Below are positions 1 to 8,363 of a DNA stretch of 40,206 nt, piece by piece. The position numbers and the translations under genes were made by a program. Within the stretch, counting starts at the first letter, position 1; the number at the start of each line of letters is the position of its first letter. The stretch covers positions 1-40,206 of the forward strand of contig CANQFV010000023.1 of the NCBI GenBank assembly GCA_947599875.1, read 5' to 3'. Under the pieces are notes generated by a model that saw nothing but the letters and a program-made list of their open reading frames with translations, was not told the origin of the DNA and did no database searches. The stretch comes from an uncultured Oscillospiraceae bacterium. GTDB taxonomy: Bacteria > Bacillota > Clostridia > Oscillospirales > Oscillospiraceae.

Positions 1-60
1 CGGGGACGGTTTCTTTGTACCACCAGTGCGCACACTGGTGTGACTAAGGAACCGTCCCCG
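1..60. repeat. REP-like palindromic element, copy 1
   Basis: The outer arms GGGGACGGTT and AACCGTCCCC are inverted repeats, and an inner stem CACCAGTG / CACTGGTG closes on a CGCA loop. Related elements lie at 13158-13216 and, degenerate, at 13264-13313. The layout (fixed outer arms, variable inner stem) resembles REP/REPIN-type mobile palindromes. No REP transposase is present in the window. Confidence 0.7.
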
Positions 61-289
61 TGTAACACCGGCTTCCCGGTGACGCACAACGCTGCCCTTT
101 CCCCGTTTATTATACCGCCCTCAATCATCGCGACACGGGCCGCCGTGGGCGGCGGCCCCTACGGCAAATTTTAAAGTTTTCTATCTTAACGCAACCACTC
201 TGTCACCCAACCCGCCCGGGCCGATGAGGTCATCGGCCCCTACAGGCTTCCCGGCGACGCGCCCCCCAATCCAAATATTTTTTCCAAGG
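49..289 (+). repeat. Composite intergenic repeat, left copy
   Basis: This stretch matches the reverse complement of 12940-13168 with only scattered differences (above 90% by eye over about 230 bp). It contains short palindromic modules, for example a stem around GGGCCGATGAGGTCATCGGCCC near 220-241. No plausible gene was found in 1-436. The two copies bracket the fructan locus in inverted orientation. Confidence 0.8.
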
Positions 290-363
290 ACATGTGCCTT
301 GGAAAAAATCCCTCTTGCCGCGCAAGTGTCCAGTCCGCAGACTGGTCGCGCAGCGCGGCAGCA

Positions 364-407
364 GGAAAACGGCTCCTGAATTCCGCAGAATTCAGGAGCC
401 GTTTTCC
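364..407. terminator. 20-bp stem hairpin, likely terminator of the fructan operon
   Basis: Perfect 20-bp inverted arms (364-383 and 388-407) close on a CGCA loop beside GAATTC. The hairpin lies just downstream of the last operon gene (minus strand) and ends in a short T tract on either strand, so it could terminate in both directions. Confidence 0.6.
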
Positions 408-425
408 GCACGCATCTTCTTGGCA

Positions 426-449
426 GGGAAAGGCCTTTAGGCCTTTCCC
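426..449 (-). terminator. Hairpin overlapping the fructokinase stop codon
   Basis: The arms GGGAAAGGCC and GGCCTTTCCC close on a 4-base loop holding most of the TAA stop (437-439). The last codons of the gene are therefore part of the hairpin. The same arrangement is found at the yihY stop (13630-13649). Confidence 0.5.
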
Positions 450-1405
450 GCCAGTGCCTCCACCTCTTCCCTCTCCGGCATGGAGCGGATGGCGCCTTTT
501 TTTGTTGTCACCAGGTACGCCGCGGCGTTGGCGAAGCGGAGCATACCGGTGAGATCCTGCTCCGTCAGGGCCGCCGTGCCGTGATCCAGGACGAAATTCA
601 GCACGCAGGCGCAGAAGGTGTCCCCCGCGCCGGTGGTCTCGATGGTGCCGCCCAGCTTCACGCCGGGGACATACACCCGCTTGCCCCCGGAGTAGGCGAT
701 ACTGCCGTCAGGGCCGGCGGTGACGTTCAGGATCCGGATACCCGGGTGGTCTCTCAAAATTTTCGCGGCGCCGGTGTCAAAATCCTGGACGCCGGTGACG
801 AACTCCAGCTCGTTGTCGGCGATCTTCACCACGTCCGCCTGGTCAAGGCCCCAGTTGATCTGCTCCCTGGCCTCGTCAAGGCTCCCCCACAGGGGCGGGC
901 GCAGGTTGGGGTCAAAGGAGATCAGGGCGCCGGCGGCCTTGGCCGTCTCCACCGCTCTCTTTGTGGCCTCCCGGACGCCGGGGTGGGTCATGGAGAGGGT
1001 GCCGAAGTGGAAGATCCGGGCGCTGCCGATCAGCTCCAGGGGCAGCTCCTCCGCCGTCAGGGTCATATCCGCCCCGGGGTTGCGGTAGAAGGAGAAATCC
1101 CTGTCCCCGCCGGGGAGAGTCCGGACAAAGGCCAGTGTGGTGCGGGTCTCCCGATCCGTGAGGAGGCCGGAGGTGTTGATGCCCACCTCCTCCGCCACGG
1201 AGCGCAGGGTCTGGCCGAACATGTCGTCCCCCACCTTGCCGATGAAGGCGGTACTGCGGCCCAGCTTTTGGAGCATGGCCAGCACGTTGCAGGGCGCGCC
1301 GCCGGGGTTGGCCTCAAAGAGGATGTTCCCCTGGGGACTGCGGCCGTTCTCGGTGAAGTCCATCAGCAGCTCGCCCAGGGCCACCACGTCAAATTTCTTG
1401 CTCAT
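437..1405 (-). CDS. scrK: Fructokinase, PfkB/ribokinase family
   Basis: A 322-residue sugar kinase, predicted to phosphorylate cytoplasmic fructose to fructose 6-phosphate with ATP. The PfkB signature ETTGAGDTF lies at residues 256-264 with catalytic base Asp262, and the N-terminal GELLMDF and NPGGAPCNVA-like sugar-binding segments fit fructokinases. ATG at 1405 is chosen over GTG at 1411 because GAGGTG sits 5 nt before the ATG and too close to the GTG. The gene starts 9 nt after the GH32 stop and is the last of the operon, completing conversion of released fructose to a glycolytic intermediate. Specificity for fructose rests on the GH32 context; related PfkB kinases use other sugars. Confidence 0.9.
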   Translation of the reverse strand: MSKKFDVVALGELLMDFTENGRSPQGNILFEANPGGAPCNVLAMLQKLGRSTAFIGKVGDDMFGQTLRSVAEEVGINTSGLLTDRETRTTLAFVRTLPGGDRDFSFYRNPGADMTLTAEELPLELIGSARIFHFGTLSMTHPGVREATKRAVETAKAAGALISFDPNLRPPLWGSLDEAREQINWGLDQADVVKIADNELEFVTGVQDFDTGAAKILRDHPGIRILNVTAGPDGSIAYSGGKRVYVPGVKLGGTIETTGAGDTFCACVLNFVLDHGTAALTEQDLTGMLRFANAAAYLVTTKKGAIRSMPEREEVEALAGKA

Positions 1406-1414
1406 ATCCACACC

Positions 1415-2899
1415 TCAATCAAACAGAAGGTCGTATTTTTCCACGTCCATGATGACGCTGCCCATCGACTCGAAGCTGATGGCGTCGGCGCTCACGTCGG
1501 TATAGATCACCGTTGTGGCGGCCTGCTCCCCATCGTTGACGAAAAGCTCCAGGCTGTATTTGTCCAGCACCAGGCGGAGCTTGATCTCGCCGCCCCGGGG
1601 ACGAACCAGGAAGTCCCGGACGTTCACAATGTCGTGGGGGAAGCCGCACCGCGTCCGGTCCACCCGGACGGTGCTGCACTCCGGCTTGAAGCGCACCGTG
1701 GTCATATGCTCCCCGTCCCCGGCCACGTTGATCTTGAACCAGCTGTAGCCGTTCTGGGAGGCGGGGCGGACGTTGACGGTCATATCCACGATCCGGCCGC
1801 GGACATTTTGCAGAGTGGTCATGCCGTTTAAAAGCACGTTCCGGTACAGGATCTGATAGCTCCTGGCCGACTCCAGCTCCCGCACCGGGGCCTGGATCAA
1901 GCGGCCGTCCCGCAGGGACAGCTCCCGGGGCAGGGTCATCTGCCCGAAGCACCGGACGTTCCCGGGCTGACAGCCCACGGTCTCCCAGTTTTGCATCCAG
2001 CCGATCATCACCCGCCGCCCATCGGGGGTGAGGAGGGTCTGAGGGGCGTAGAAGTCCAGGCCGTAGTCGATGGCCTGCACGTTCTCCCGCACCAGGTGAC
2101 AGCGCTCCCGGTCATAGGTGCCCACGAGGCACACAGAGCCGTGGCCGGCGTGGAACTCAAGGCCGATGGCTGTCATCTCCTCCGGGCTTGTGAGCAGCAC
2201 ATGGCGGCCGTCAAGCTCAAAGAAATCCGGGCACTCCCACATCCGGCCAAACTGGTTGTGGCAGGCCGCCAGGACGCCCTTGTACGTCCACTTCCGGCAG
2301 TCGGCGCTCTCATACAGGAGGACGGAGCCGCTCCTGTCGGCAGGGCGGTTGCCCACCACGGCGAAGTAGCTGTCCCCCTCCCGCCAGATCTTGGGGTCCC
2401 GGAAGTCAAAGGGGCTCCCCCCCTCCGGCAGGTCTTTGGCCGTTATCACCGGGTTATCCGGGCATTTTTCATAGTTCAGGCCGTCGCCCACGGCCACGCA
2501 CTGGGTCTGGCGGTCCCGAAGCTCGCCGTTCTCCTCCCGCACCTGTTTGACGCCGGTGTACAGCAGCAGCTGACGCCCGTCGGGAAGCTCCACGGCGCTG
2601 CCGGAGAAGCAGCCGTTCCGGTCGTAGTCCATATCCGGCGCCAGGGCCACGGGGAGACGCTCCCAGTGGAGGAAGTCGCGGGTCTTTACATGGCCCCAGT
2701 GCATCGGCCCCCACTTTGTCTCGTAAGGGTTGTACTGGTAGAAGAGATGGATCTCTCCCTTGTAGACGGAGAAGCCGTTGGGATCGTTCATCCAGCCGAT
2801 GGTGGGCGTGAGATGAAAGGCAGGACGGCTTGACTCCTGGATAAACGGCCCGTAGTGGGCCTCAAAATCTCTGGCTTTTTTCAGCTTGTCACTGATCAT
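1415..2899 (-). CDS. Cytoplasmic GH32 beta-fructosidase (sucrose / fructo-oligosaccharide hydrolase)
   Basis: A 494-residue glycoside hydrolase of family 32. All three hallmark motifs are visible: WMNDPNG near residues 36-42 with nucleophile Asp39, FRDP (transition-state Asp) and ECPD (acid/base Glu). There is no signal peptide, so it should act on imported sucrose or short fructo-oligosaccharides, releasing fructose for the next gene's kinase. The C-terminal beta-sandwich typical of the family is present and the length is normal. The start is ATG 2899 or ATG 2908; the upstream GGAGGAG fits 2899 better. It overlaps the 3' end of yesL by 11 nt, indicating translational coupling. Whether it accepts phosphorylated sucrose cannot be told; ABC import suggests unphosphorylated substrate. 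Confidence 0.93.
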   Translation of the reverse strand: MISDKLKKARDFEAHYGPFIQESSRPAFHLTPTIGWMNDPNGFSVYKGEIHLFYQYNPYETKWGPMHWGHVKTRDFLHWERLPVALAPDMDYDRNGCFSGSAVELPDGRQLLLYTGVKQVREENGELRDRQTQCVAVGDGLNYEKCPDNPVITAKDLPEGGSPFDFRDPKIWREGDSYFAVVGNRPADRSGSVLLYESADCRKWTYKGVLAACHNQFGRMWECPDFFELDGRHVLLTSPEEMTAIGLEFHAGHGSVCLVGTYDRERCHLVRENVQAIDYGLDFYAPQTLLTPDGRRVMIGWMQNWETVGCQPGNVRCFGQMTLPRELSLRDGRLIQAPVRELESARSYQILYRNVLLNGMTTLQNVRGRIVDMTVNVRPASQNGYSWFKINVAGDGEHMTTVRFKPECSTVRVDRTRCGFPHDIVNVRDFLVRPRGGEIKLRLVLDKYSLELFVNDGEQAATTVIYTDVSADAISFESMGSVIMDVEKYDLLFD

Positions 2900-3557
2900 C
2901 AGTATCATTCTCCTCCCGGCTCCCGCCGCCCTGGACCCGCTCCAGATCCTCCGGGCGCATATGGAGCCTGAACACACTCTCCGTGGAGAAGCTGGCCACG
3001 GCGAAGGCCGCCCCCGGCACGATCAGGGCCATAAAGGGCACCAGCATGGTCAGGGCCAGACCTCCCACAACGGGGATCAGCACGCCCAGCGCCTTGATGG
3101 GGTGCAGGCCCATGAGCATCAGGGCAAATTTCAGCACATCCTTCACGGAGCCGTTGAACCTGGCCGCGTAGGCCGCCACATAGACCGCCCAGGTCAGCGC
3201 CACGCACCAGAAAACCAGGATGACGGTGTAAAATCCGCCCAGGGCGCCTCCGCTGGCGCGGATGCCCCGCAGGACAAAGACATCCACGGTGAGCAGGGCC
3301 ATCACCAGGAAGACCACAAGCCACAAAAACGTGGAACGTCTGAAATTTTCTTTGAAGGCCCCCCAAAAGCAGCTCCACAGGCCCGAGTCCTTCCTGCGCA
3401 CCACATGGTACGCCGCGGCGTACAGGGCGGTGGTGGAGGCGCCTATGGTGACGACAGGCAGGGAGAAGACGATCCAGAGGAAACTGAGGCAGATGCAGTC
3501 GCCTATGGTGGTCATGGCCCCCATCAGGGGACTGTCATATTCAAAGATCCCTTTCAT
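2889..3557 (-). CDS. yesL: YesL family (DUF624) membrane protein
   Basis: A 222-residue polytopic membrane protein with about five hydrophobic segments. The N-terminal SLPVVTIGASTTALYAAAY segment is characteristic of the YesL/DUF624 family, often found inside Firmicutes glycan-uptake operons beside CUT1 ABC transporters and LplB/YtcP-type permeases. Its biochemical role is not established; an accessory role in sugar uptake is inferred from context. RBS GGGAGA precedes the ATG. The 3' end overlaps the GH32 start, and 57 nt separate it from the upstream lipoprotein gene. Confidence 0.88.
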   Translation of the reverse strand: MKGIFEYDSPLMGAMTTIGDCICLSFLWIVFSLPVVTIGASTTALYAAAYHVVRRKDSGLWSCFWGAFKENFRRSTFLWLVVFLVMALLTVDVFVLRGIRASGGALGGFYTVILVFWCVALTWAVYVAAYAARFNGSVKDVLKFALMLMGLHPIKALGVLIPVVGGLALTMLVPFMALIVPGAAFAVASFSTESVFRLHMRPEDLERVQGGGSREENDTDDQ

Positions 3558-3614
3558 GTCTTCTCCCGGCCTTTCGTCAAATATTGGAGGGGTGAGGAAA
3601 GCTTTTTGATGGCC

Positions 3615-5354
3615 TTACGGCCTGGTGTACTCCCTGAGGGAGGTGAAGAGAACCGCGTTGTTCTCCGCAAAGAGGCTGATGGTCTTGCCGCTGACGCCGT
3701 AAAGGCGGACGGTCAAGGCGGCCACGCCGTCAATGTAGAAGATCCCCACGGAGCCTTCCTGGATGTAGGTGAAGGTGTAGGTCTCTCCCGCCTGGAGGGG
3801 GGCGGCCGTCTCGGTGATGGTCGTGCCGCCCTGGTTGAACTGGAGCTTCAAAAGCCCGTCGGAGGGGGAGATGGTGATGAACTTGTTCTTGTCGGCCCGG
3901 CCGTTGTAGTCGAAGCTCAGGCCGAAGGAGCCGGTGCCGGTGAAGGTGAATTCGCCCGTCAGCATGAAGCTCTCATAACAGGTGAAGGCGTCGGTGTAGT
4001 TGTAGGCCGATCCCGCCTCCACAAAGGCGTGGGTGCCGCCCTCGCAGGGCAGCTCCCGGCGGACGGAAAAGCTCTCCTCCACGTTGTCCACGGGGTCTAA
4101 ATAGAGAGTCCCGTCGGGGTTTTGCAGAACCTCCTGCACCGCTATATTGCCGGCCCAGGCCGCCACGTCCGTGGTGGAGGAGGGGGATTCCGATCTGCGC
4201 GCCCAGCCCACCATGTAGCACTTCTCGCCGTCCTCCACATGCTTGGCGGCGTAGAAGAGCTTGCCGTCCAGGCGCACGGGGTCGCCGTAGGGGCCGTAGG
4301 GGGTGTCGGAGACGGCATACCAGAGGGTGTCGTCCTGGGCGGAGTAGGTGATGTAATATTTACCGCCCAGCTCAAAGGTGTCGGAACACTCCAGGTTCCA
4401 GAAGTCGCCGTTTTTCTGCTCGTCGTTGGTGAAGATGACGCCGTCATAGTGGACGTTCTGAAGATCCGCGCTGACCGTGTACTTCAGGATCCGGGCCACG
4501 CCATCCTGAGCGGCGGTGACGGTGAGGATGATGTTGCCGGTATCCGGATCCACATAGCCCTGCGGGTCGCGGAAGTCGTTCTTCTGCCCAAGCTCCGCGG
4601 GGGGCGTGATCTCCCAGCCCTCTAACTTTTCAAAGGCGGTGGGGGTGGTCCCAACGGCTACCATGATCTTCTCGGCGTACTCCAAAACGGCGCCGTTGCC
4701 GTGTCCAGTATAGAAGAAATAATACTTCCCGTCAACCTTTACCACGGATCCGGTGCCGATCCAGCTGTCCTGACCGCCGTCGTGGTTGGCCTCCAGCACG
4801 GAGTCGTCGTACTCGGTGTAGCTCACGAAGTCCGTGGTGGTGGCCAGGTACGCGGAGTGGTTGTAGGAGTCCCCGGCCTCCTTCAGGTAGTAGATGTAGT
4901 AGGTGCCGTCCTCATAGTAGGGCATGGTGTCCCCCACGAAGGGCTGACTGGTGCCGTCCTTTTCGGGCTTGAAGAAGGCGCCGTACTCGTAGGCGTCCTC
5001 CTGGCTGCCGGGGGTGCGCAGGGAGGAGAAGTCCTTGTCGTTGCCGGGATCGGTGGGGGTGTCGCCGGTGTCCTTATCCCAGCCGGCGTAGAGGGTCATG
5101 TCGCCCTGCACCTTGTCGGAGGCGACGTCAAAGCCCTTTGTCAGCCCGGCGTCCTGAAACCAGCCGATGAAATTGTAGCCCTCTTTGGCAGGCTCCGCAG
5201 GGGCCGACAGCTTCTTCCCGGACTTGACGGTCTGGGACTCGATGCCGGTCCCGGCGGACGCGGCGTCAAAGCTCACGGTGTATTCGGCGCTGGAGCAGGC
5301 GGCCAGGGACAATGCCAGGATCACGCATAGCGCCGCGTAAAGAAATCTTTTCAT
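3615..5354 (-). CDS. Surface GH32-like fructan hydrolase lipoprotein
   Basis: A 579-residue lipoprotein. Signal peptide with lipobox LAAC (Cys20) predicts anchoring on the outer face of the membrane. Residues 25-92 form one InlB-type (Listeria-Bacteroides, Flg_new-like) repeat ending in LYAGW, followed by a Gly/Asp/Pro linker. From about residue 138 comes a five-bladed propeller with GDTMPYY (probable nucleophile Asp142), DFRDP (262-264) and LECSD (acid/base Glu322), matching the GH32 triad in its divergent form. A C-terminal beta-sandwich follows. The likely role is cleavage of fructan at the cell surface before import. ATG 5354 has GGAGG at 6 nt; the upstream ATG at 5405 lacks an RBS. GH43 is the main alternative because of fold similarity, but cytoplasmic GH32 and fructokinase neighbours favour fructan. 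Confidence 0.82.
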   Translation of the reverse strand: MKRFLYAALCVILALSLAACSSAEYTVSFDAASAGTGIESQTVKSGKKLSAPAEPAKEGYNFIGWFQDAGLTKGFDVASDKVQGDMTLYAGWDKDTGDTPTDPGNDKDFSSLRTPGSQEDAYEYGAFFKPEKDGTSQPFVGDTMPYYEDGTYYIYYLKEAGDSYNHSAYLATTTDFVSYTEYDDSVLEANHDGGQDSWIGTGSVVKVDGKYYFFYTGHGNGAVLEYAEKIMVAVGTTPTAFEKLEGWEITPPAELGQKNDFRDPQGYVDPDTGNIILTVTAAQDGVARILKYTVSADLQNVHYDGVIFTNDEQKNGDFWNLECSDTFELGGKYYITYSAQDDTLWYAVSDTPYGPYGDPVRLDGKLFYAAKHVEDGEKCYMVGWARRSESPSSTTDVAAWAGNIAVQEVLQNPDGTLYLDPVDNVEESFSVRRELPCEGGTHAFVEAGSAYNYTDAFTCYESFMLTGEFTFTGTGSFGLSFDYNGRADKNKFITISPSDGLLKLQFNQGGTTITETAAPLQAGETYTFTYIQEGSVGIFYIDGVAALTVRLYGVSGKTISLFAENNAVLFTSLREYTRP

Positions 5355-5380
5355 TGTTTCCTCCGTCTTGAATAACGCCA

Positions 5381-5414
5381 AAAAAGGGGATGGGAGTAGT
5401 CTCATCCCCTTTTT
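5381..5414 (-). terminator. Intra-operon hairpin with U-tract after the solute-binding protein gene
   Basis: AAAAAGGGGAT plus GAG pairs with CTCATCCCCTTTTT, with a 2-nt bulge. On the minus strand it ends in a run of Ts and lies 10 nt after the binding-protein stop codon. It probably terminates part of the transcription, or protects the 3' end, so that the binding protein is made in excess over the downstream enzymes. Confidence 0.65.
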
Positions 5415-5424
5415 GAGGTTTGGC

Positions 5425-8340
5425 TTACATCACGCTTCTCTGGTAAATGGTGATGCTGCTGATCTCGATGGTGACCTCTCCCATAGCCGCAAGGTCGCCG
5501 GAGCCGAACTGGAACAGCATCTCGAAGGGCATCTCCACGACGAGGGTGTCGGTGGTGTCAAAGGTGAAGGTCTGCTCCTCGGTGGTGAAGTCGATGCTCT
5601 CGGAAACTCTGGGATCCCAGCTTCCGGCGGGGTTCAGGAAGAAGCCGCAGGAGACGTTCTGGGTGGCCTTGCCGGTGATCTCCACGGTGAAGTAGCTGTC
5701 GGCGGGCAGATTGAAGTTCATGTAGAGCTTGTCGTGCCAGTCAACTGTGCCGCCCTGGTCGATGCGGTAGTAGAGCTTGCCGTCCTGGGTCCAGATGGTG
5801 CCGACGCCGCGCTCGTTGTCCTCGTCGGTGCCGTCGTAGTTGCCCCAGGTGTAGTCGGTGTACTGCTCGCCGGCGCGGGGAGCGGAGAACTTGTCAACGG
5901 TCTTGTGGGTCTCCAGGTCGCCCTCTAACTTGCCGAACTCCAGGCTCGTGACGGTGATGGTGTTGCTCTTGCCGGCAGCGGCGGCGGGATCCGGGCAGCC
6001 GATCTGCATACGGATGAAGGGGGCGTCGATGGAGTTCTCGGCGGTGAAGGTGTTGTAGATGGTGACCTCCTCCCCGGCCTTGAGGCTCAGGGCGTTGAAG
6101 TTGGCGCGGATGGAGGCGTCGGCGTTCTCGATGAGGAGTTCGCCGGTCTGGTCATTGGCGGCCACCACGGTGAACTTGTAGTAGTACTTGGCGCCCTGCT
6201 CGATGGCGTTGCCGCCCAGGCCCAGATCGGCCTTAACGGACCAGACGCCGCCGCCGTCCACGTTGAAGGTGTCGATCTGGTACACGGCCTTGCCGTCGCC
6301 GCAGCTGGCGGAGCCGGTGGCGCCGTCGCCGGTGCCCAGAACCACGCCGTCAATGCTGGGCTTGGAGAAGTCGCCGGTGTAGACGGGGGTCTCGGTCTGG
6401 GTGCCGGTGATCTCGTAGATCTCGATCTTGTCGATGGTCACGGTGAAGTTGGTGGGGGTGGTGTCGTCGGGGTTATCGGGGTTGGGGGTGATCTTGCCCA
6501 GATGCAGCAGGAGTTCCGCGCTGCCCTCGCCCTCGGAGGTGAAGGTAAGCTCGAAGGGGGCGATCTCGGTGCCGATCTTCACGTTGTAGGCGCCGCCAAA
6601 GGTCTCCCAACCCTCGGCGTTCTCGTTGCGGGCCAGGATGTGGGCGTAGGTCTCCTTGGTGGACTTGGCCCAGATCTTGATCCTGTAGTCGGCGGCCTTC
6701 AGCTCTTCGAGGTGGGTCCTGCCGTTGAGGTCGTTCTGGAAGGTGGTCCAGTCGCCGTCGGAGACGCCGCCGTTCATGAGCCATTTGATGAGGTTGGTAC
6801 GGATGTAGTCGTTCAGCGCGGATTCATACTGGGAGATGGTGTTCAGCTCCTTGGCGGTGAACTGGAGGTTGGGGGTGGGGGTGACGTTCTCGGGGATGTA
6901 GGGGGTCACATAGGCCTCCAGACGCTCAAGACGCAGCTTGGCGCGGGGCTCCATGTTGACAACATTGTTCCAGGCGTAGTCGCTGAGGTAGATGATGCCA
7001 AGGGGCGCGTTCTGGAGACGAAGCTCATCAGAGGTCATGCCATCGGGGATGGGCTTCTGCACCAGCATGCCGTTGGCGTCCAGCTCCTCCTCATAGACGA
7101 TGCCGATGGGGCCGTAGTTGATCTGCGCGGAGATCATGGGATCATAGTAGCGGTCAAAGTAGGTACAAAGGACTTCCACGTTGGGGACGTCAGCGAAGAT
7201 GATGACCTCGCCGGTGCTGATCTCCGGGTTGTTGGAGACGCAGGAGGTCTGGGACTTGCCGTCGGGGCCGACCAGAGGCGTGCAGACGATGTAGTTCTCG
7301 GGGTTGGAGACGACAGTCTCGCTCTCCCACCAATAGAAGAAGCCGTAAGTCTCGGCGCCCTTGCCGTTGGCCAGGAAGTTGTCCTGGCTGATCTCGAAGG
7401 AGACCTTGTCGATCAGGTTCTTGCTCACCCAGTCGGCGATGAAGTTGGTGGCCTCCTTGAAGCGGTCGTCCTGGACGGTGTAGGTGATCTTGCCGTCCAC
7501 CACAACGCGATGCTCCAGGTTGTCGTTAAGGCCGAACATGCCGTAGAGGTCGCACTGGTTGCCCTGCCAGTTGTTGTAGACGAAGCTCATGGGGCGCTCG
7601 TCGTCCGTTTTGCCGTTGCCGTTCATGTCGTTGTCGCGGAAGTAGGTCATGAGCTGCTCGGCCTGGGCGGCGGTGAGGGTCAGGCCGTCCTTCAGGTCGG
7701 CCTCGGTGATGCCGTCAACCTTGCCGGCCTTGATGGCGGCGGCAGCCCAGTCCTTGTTGAGGAACAGGATGTTGGGGCTCTGGAGCAGGCCCATCTCCTC
7801 TACGCGGGGCAGGGAGTAGATCTTGCCGTCCTCGGAAGTGAGCTGCGCCTTGATGTCGGGGCGCTCGTCCAGGATCTTCTTGAAGTTGGGCATGTACTCC
7901 AGATAATCGCTGATGGGGAGGAGCTTATGGCGCTGGGCGTACTTGTTGATCTCTCCGGTGGTCATGCCCGCGTGATAGATGGCGTCGGGCTGGGACTCAG
8001 CGTTGCTGAAAATGAGGTTCTTCTGCTGGCCGTACACGGACTCGGAGACGTTCTCCCAGGTCACATACACGCCGGTACTCTCGTAGAGGTCCTGCATGAT
8101 CTTCATGTCGTTGTAGTCGAGAGCGGAAGCGTTCTTAGAGGAGTAGATGTTGAAACTGATGGCCTTGGACCCCTCCTCGTTGAGGATGGGCTTGGTGGGG
8201 TCTTCCCACTGGTAGCCGTAATCGGAAACCAGTTTATCGACGCCGGCGTTCTCCCGGTCGTCATTCTTTCCGCCGCCGCCGCAGGACGCCAGCGTGAGGG
8301 TCAGCGCCAGAAGCAGCGTTATAGTCACAAACTTTTTCAT
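5425..8340 (-). CDS. ABC transporter solute-binding lipoprotein with C-terminal beta-sandwich extension
   Basis: A 971-residue lipoprotein with lipobox LASC (Cys20). Residues about 35-545 look like a large family-1 type sugar-binding protein of the LipO/YtcQ kind, as found with LplB/YtcP permeases. About 420 further residues follow, unusual for the family (typically 480-560). They look like three beta-rich modules at roughly 547-650, 660-805 and 820-971, each with alternating hydrophobic strands and aromatic residues, compatible with carbohydrate-binding domains, though I cannot assign a CBM family. The two permease genes lie immediately upstream and the surface hydrolase downstream, so it should capture fructan fragments. 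Role as binding protein is firm; the substrate and the function of the extension are inferred. Confidence 0.88.
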   Translation of the reverse strand: MKKFVTITLLLALTLTLASCGGGGKNDDRENAGVDKLVSDYGYQWEDPTKPILNEEGSKAISFNIYSSKNASALDYNDMKIMQDLYESTGVYVTWENVSESVYGQQKNLIFSNAESQPDAIYHAGMTTGEINKYAQRHKLLPISDYLEYMPNFKKILDERPDIKAQLTSEDGKIYSLPRVEEMGLLQSPNILFLNKDWAAAAIKAGKVDGITEADLKDGLTLTAAQAEQLMTYFRDNDMNGNGKTDDERPMSFVYNNWQGNQCDLYGMFGLNDNLEHRVVVDGKITYTVQDDRFKEATNFIADWVSKNLIDKVSFEISQDNFLANGKGAETYGFFYWWESETVVSNPENYIVCTPLVGPDGKSQTSCVSNNPEISTGEVIIFADVPNVEVLCTYFDRYYDPMISAQINYGPIGIVYEEELDANGMLVQKPIPDGMTSDELRLQNAPLGIIYLSDYAWNNVVNMEPRAKLRLERLEAYVTPYIPENVTPTPNLQFTAKELNTISQYESALNDYIRTNLIKWLMNGGVSDGDWTTFQNDLNGRTHLEELKAADYRIKIWAKSTKETYAHILARNENAEGWETFGGAYNVKIGTEIAPFELTFTSEGEGSAELLLHLGKITPNPDNPDDTTPTNFTVTIDKIEIYEITGTQTETPVYTGDFSKPSIDGVVLGTGDGATGSASCGDGKAVYQIDTFNVDGGGVWSVKADLGLGGNAIEQGAKYYYKFTVVAANDQTGELLIENADASIRANFNALSLKAGEEVTIYNTFTAENSIDAPFIRMQIGCPDPAAAAGKSNTITVTSLEFGKLEGDLETHKTVDKFSAPRAGEQYTDYTWGNYDGTDEDNERGVGTIWTQDGKLYYRIDQGGTVDWHDKLYMNFNLPADSYFTVEITGKATQNVSCGFFLNPAGSWDPRVSESIDFTTEEQTFTFDTTDTLVVEMPFEMLFQFGSGDLAAMGEVTIEISSITIYQRSVM

Positions 8341-8363
8341 AATTTACCTCCAAATCGAATTGT

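Larger units (their letters stand above)
275..449 (+). repeat. Hairpin-module block, copy A
   Basis: The block contains successive hairpins joined by conserved linkers: T6-CCAAGG / CCTTGG-A6 (288-314), CCAGTC / GACTGG inside GCCGCGC / GCGCGGC arms (318-360), a 20-bp stem (364-407) and GGGAAAGGCC / GGCCTTTCCC (426-449). A block at 13371-13649 has the same order of linkers and hairpins but different stem sequences that still pair. Confidence 0.7.

Noticed and set aside
581-1831. Long plus-strand frames opposite the fructokinase and GH32 genes (and similar long frames opposite pheT, ppdK, nadE and slp1)
   Set aside because: They lie antisense to genes with clear family motifs, have low-complexity His/Gly/Val/Ala-rich products and no RBS; they result from high GC content and codon bias.
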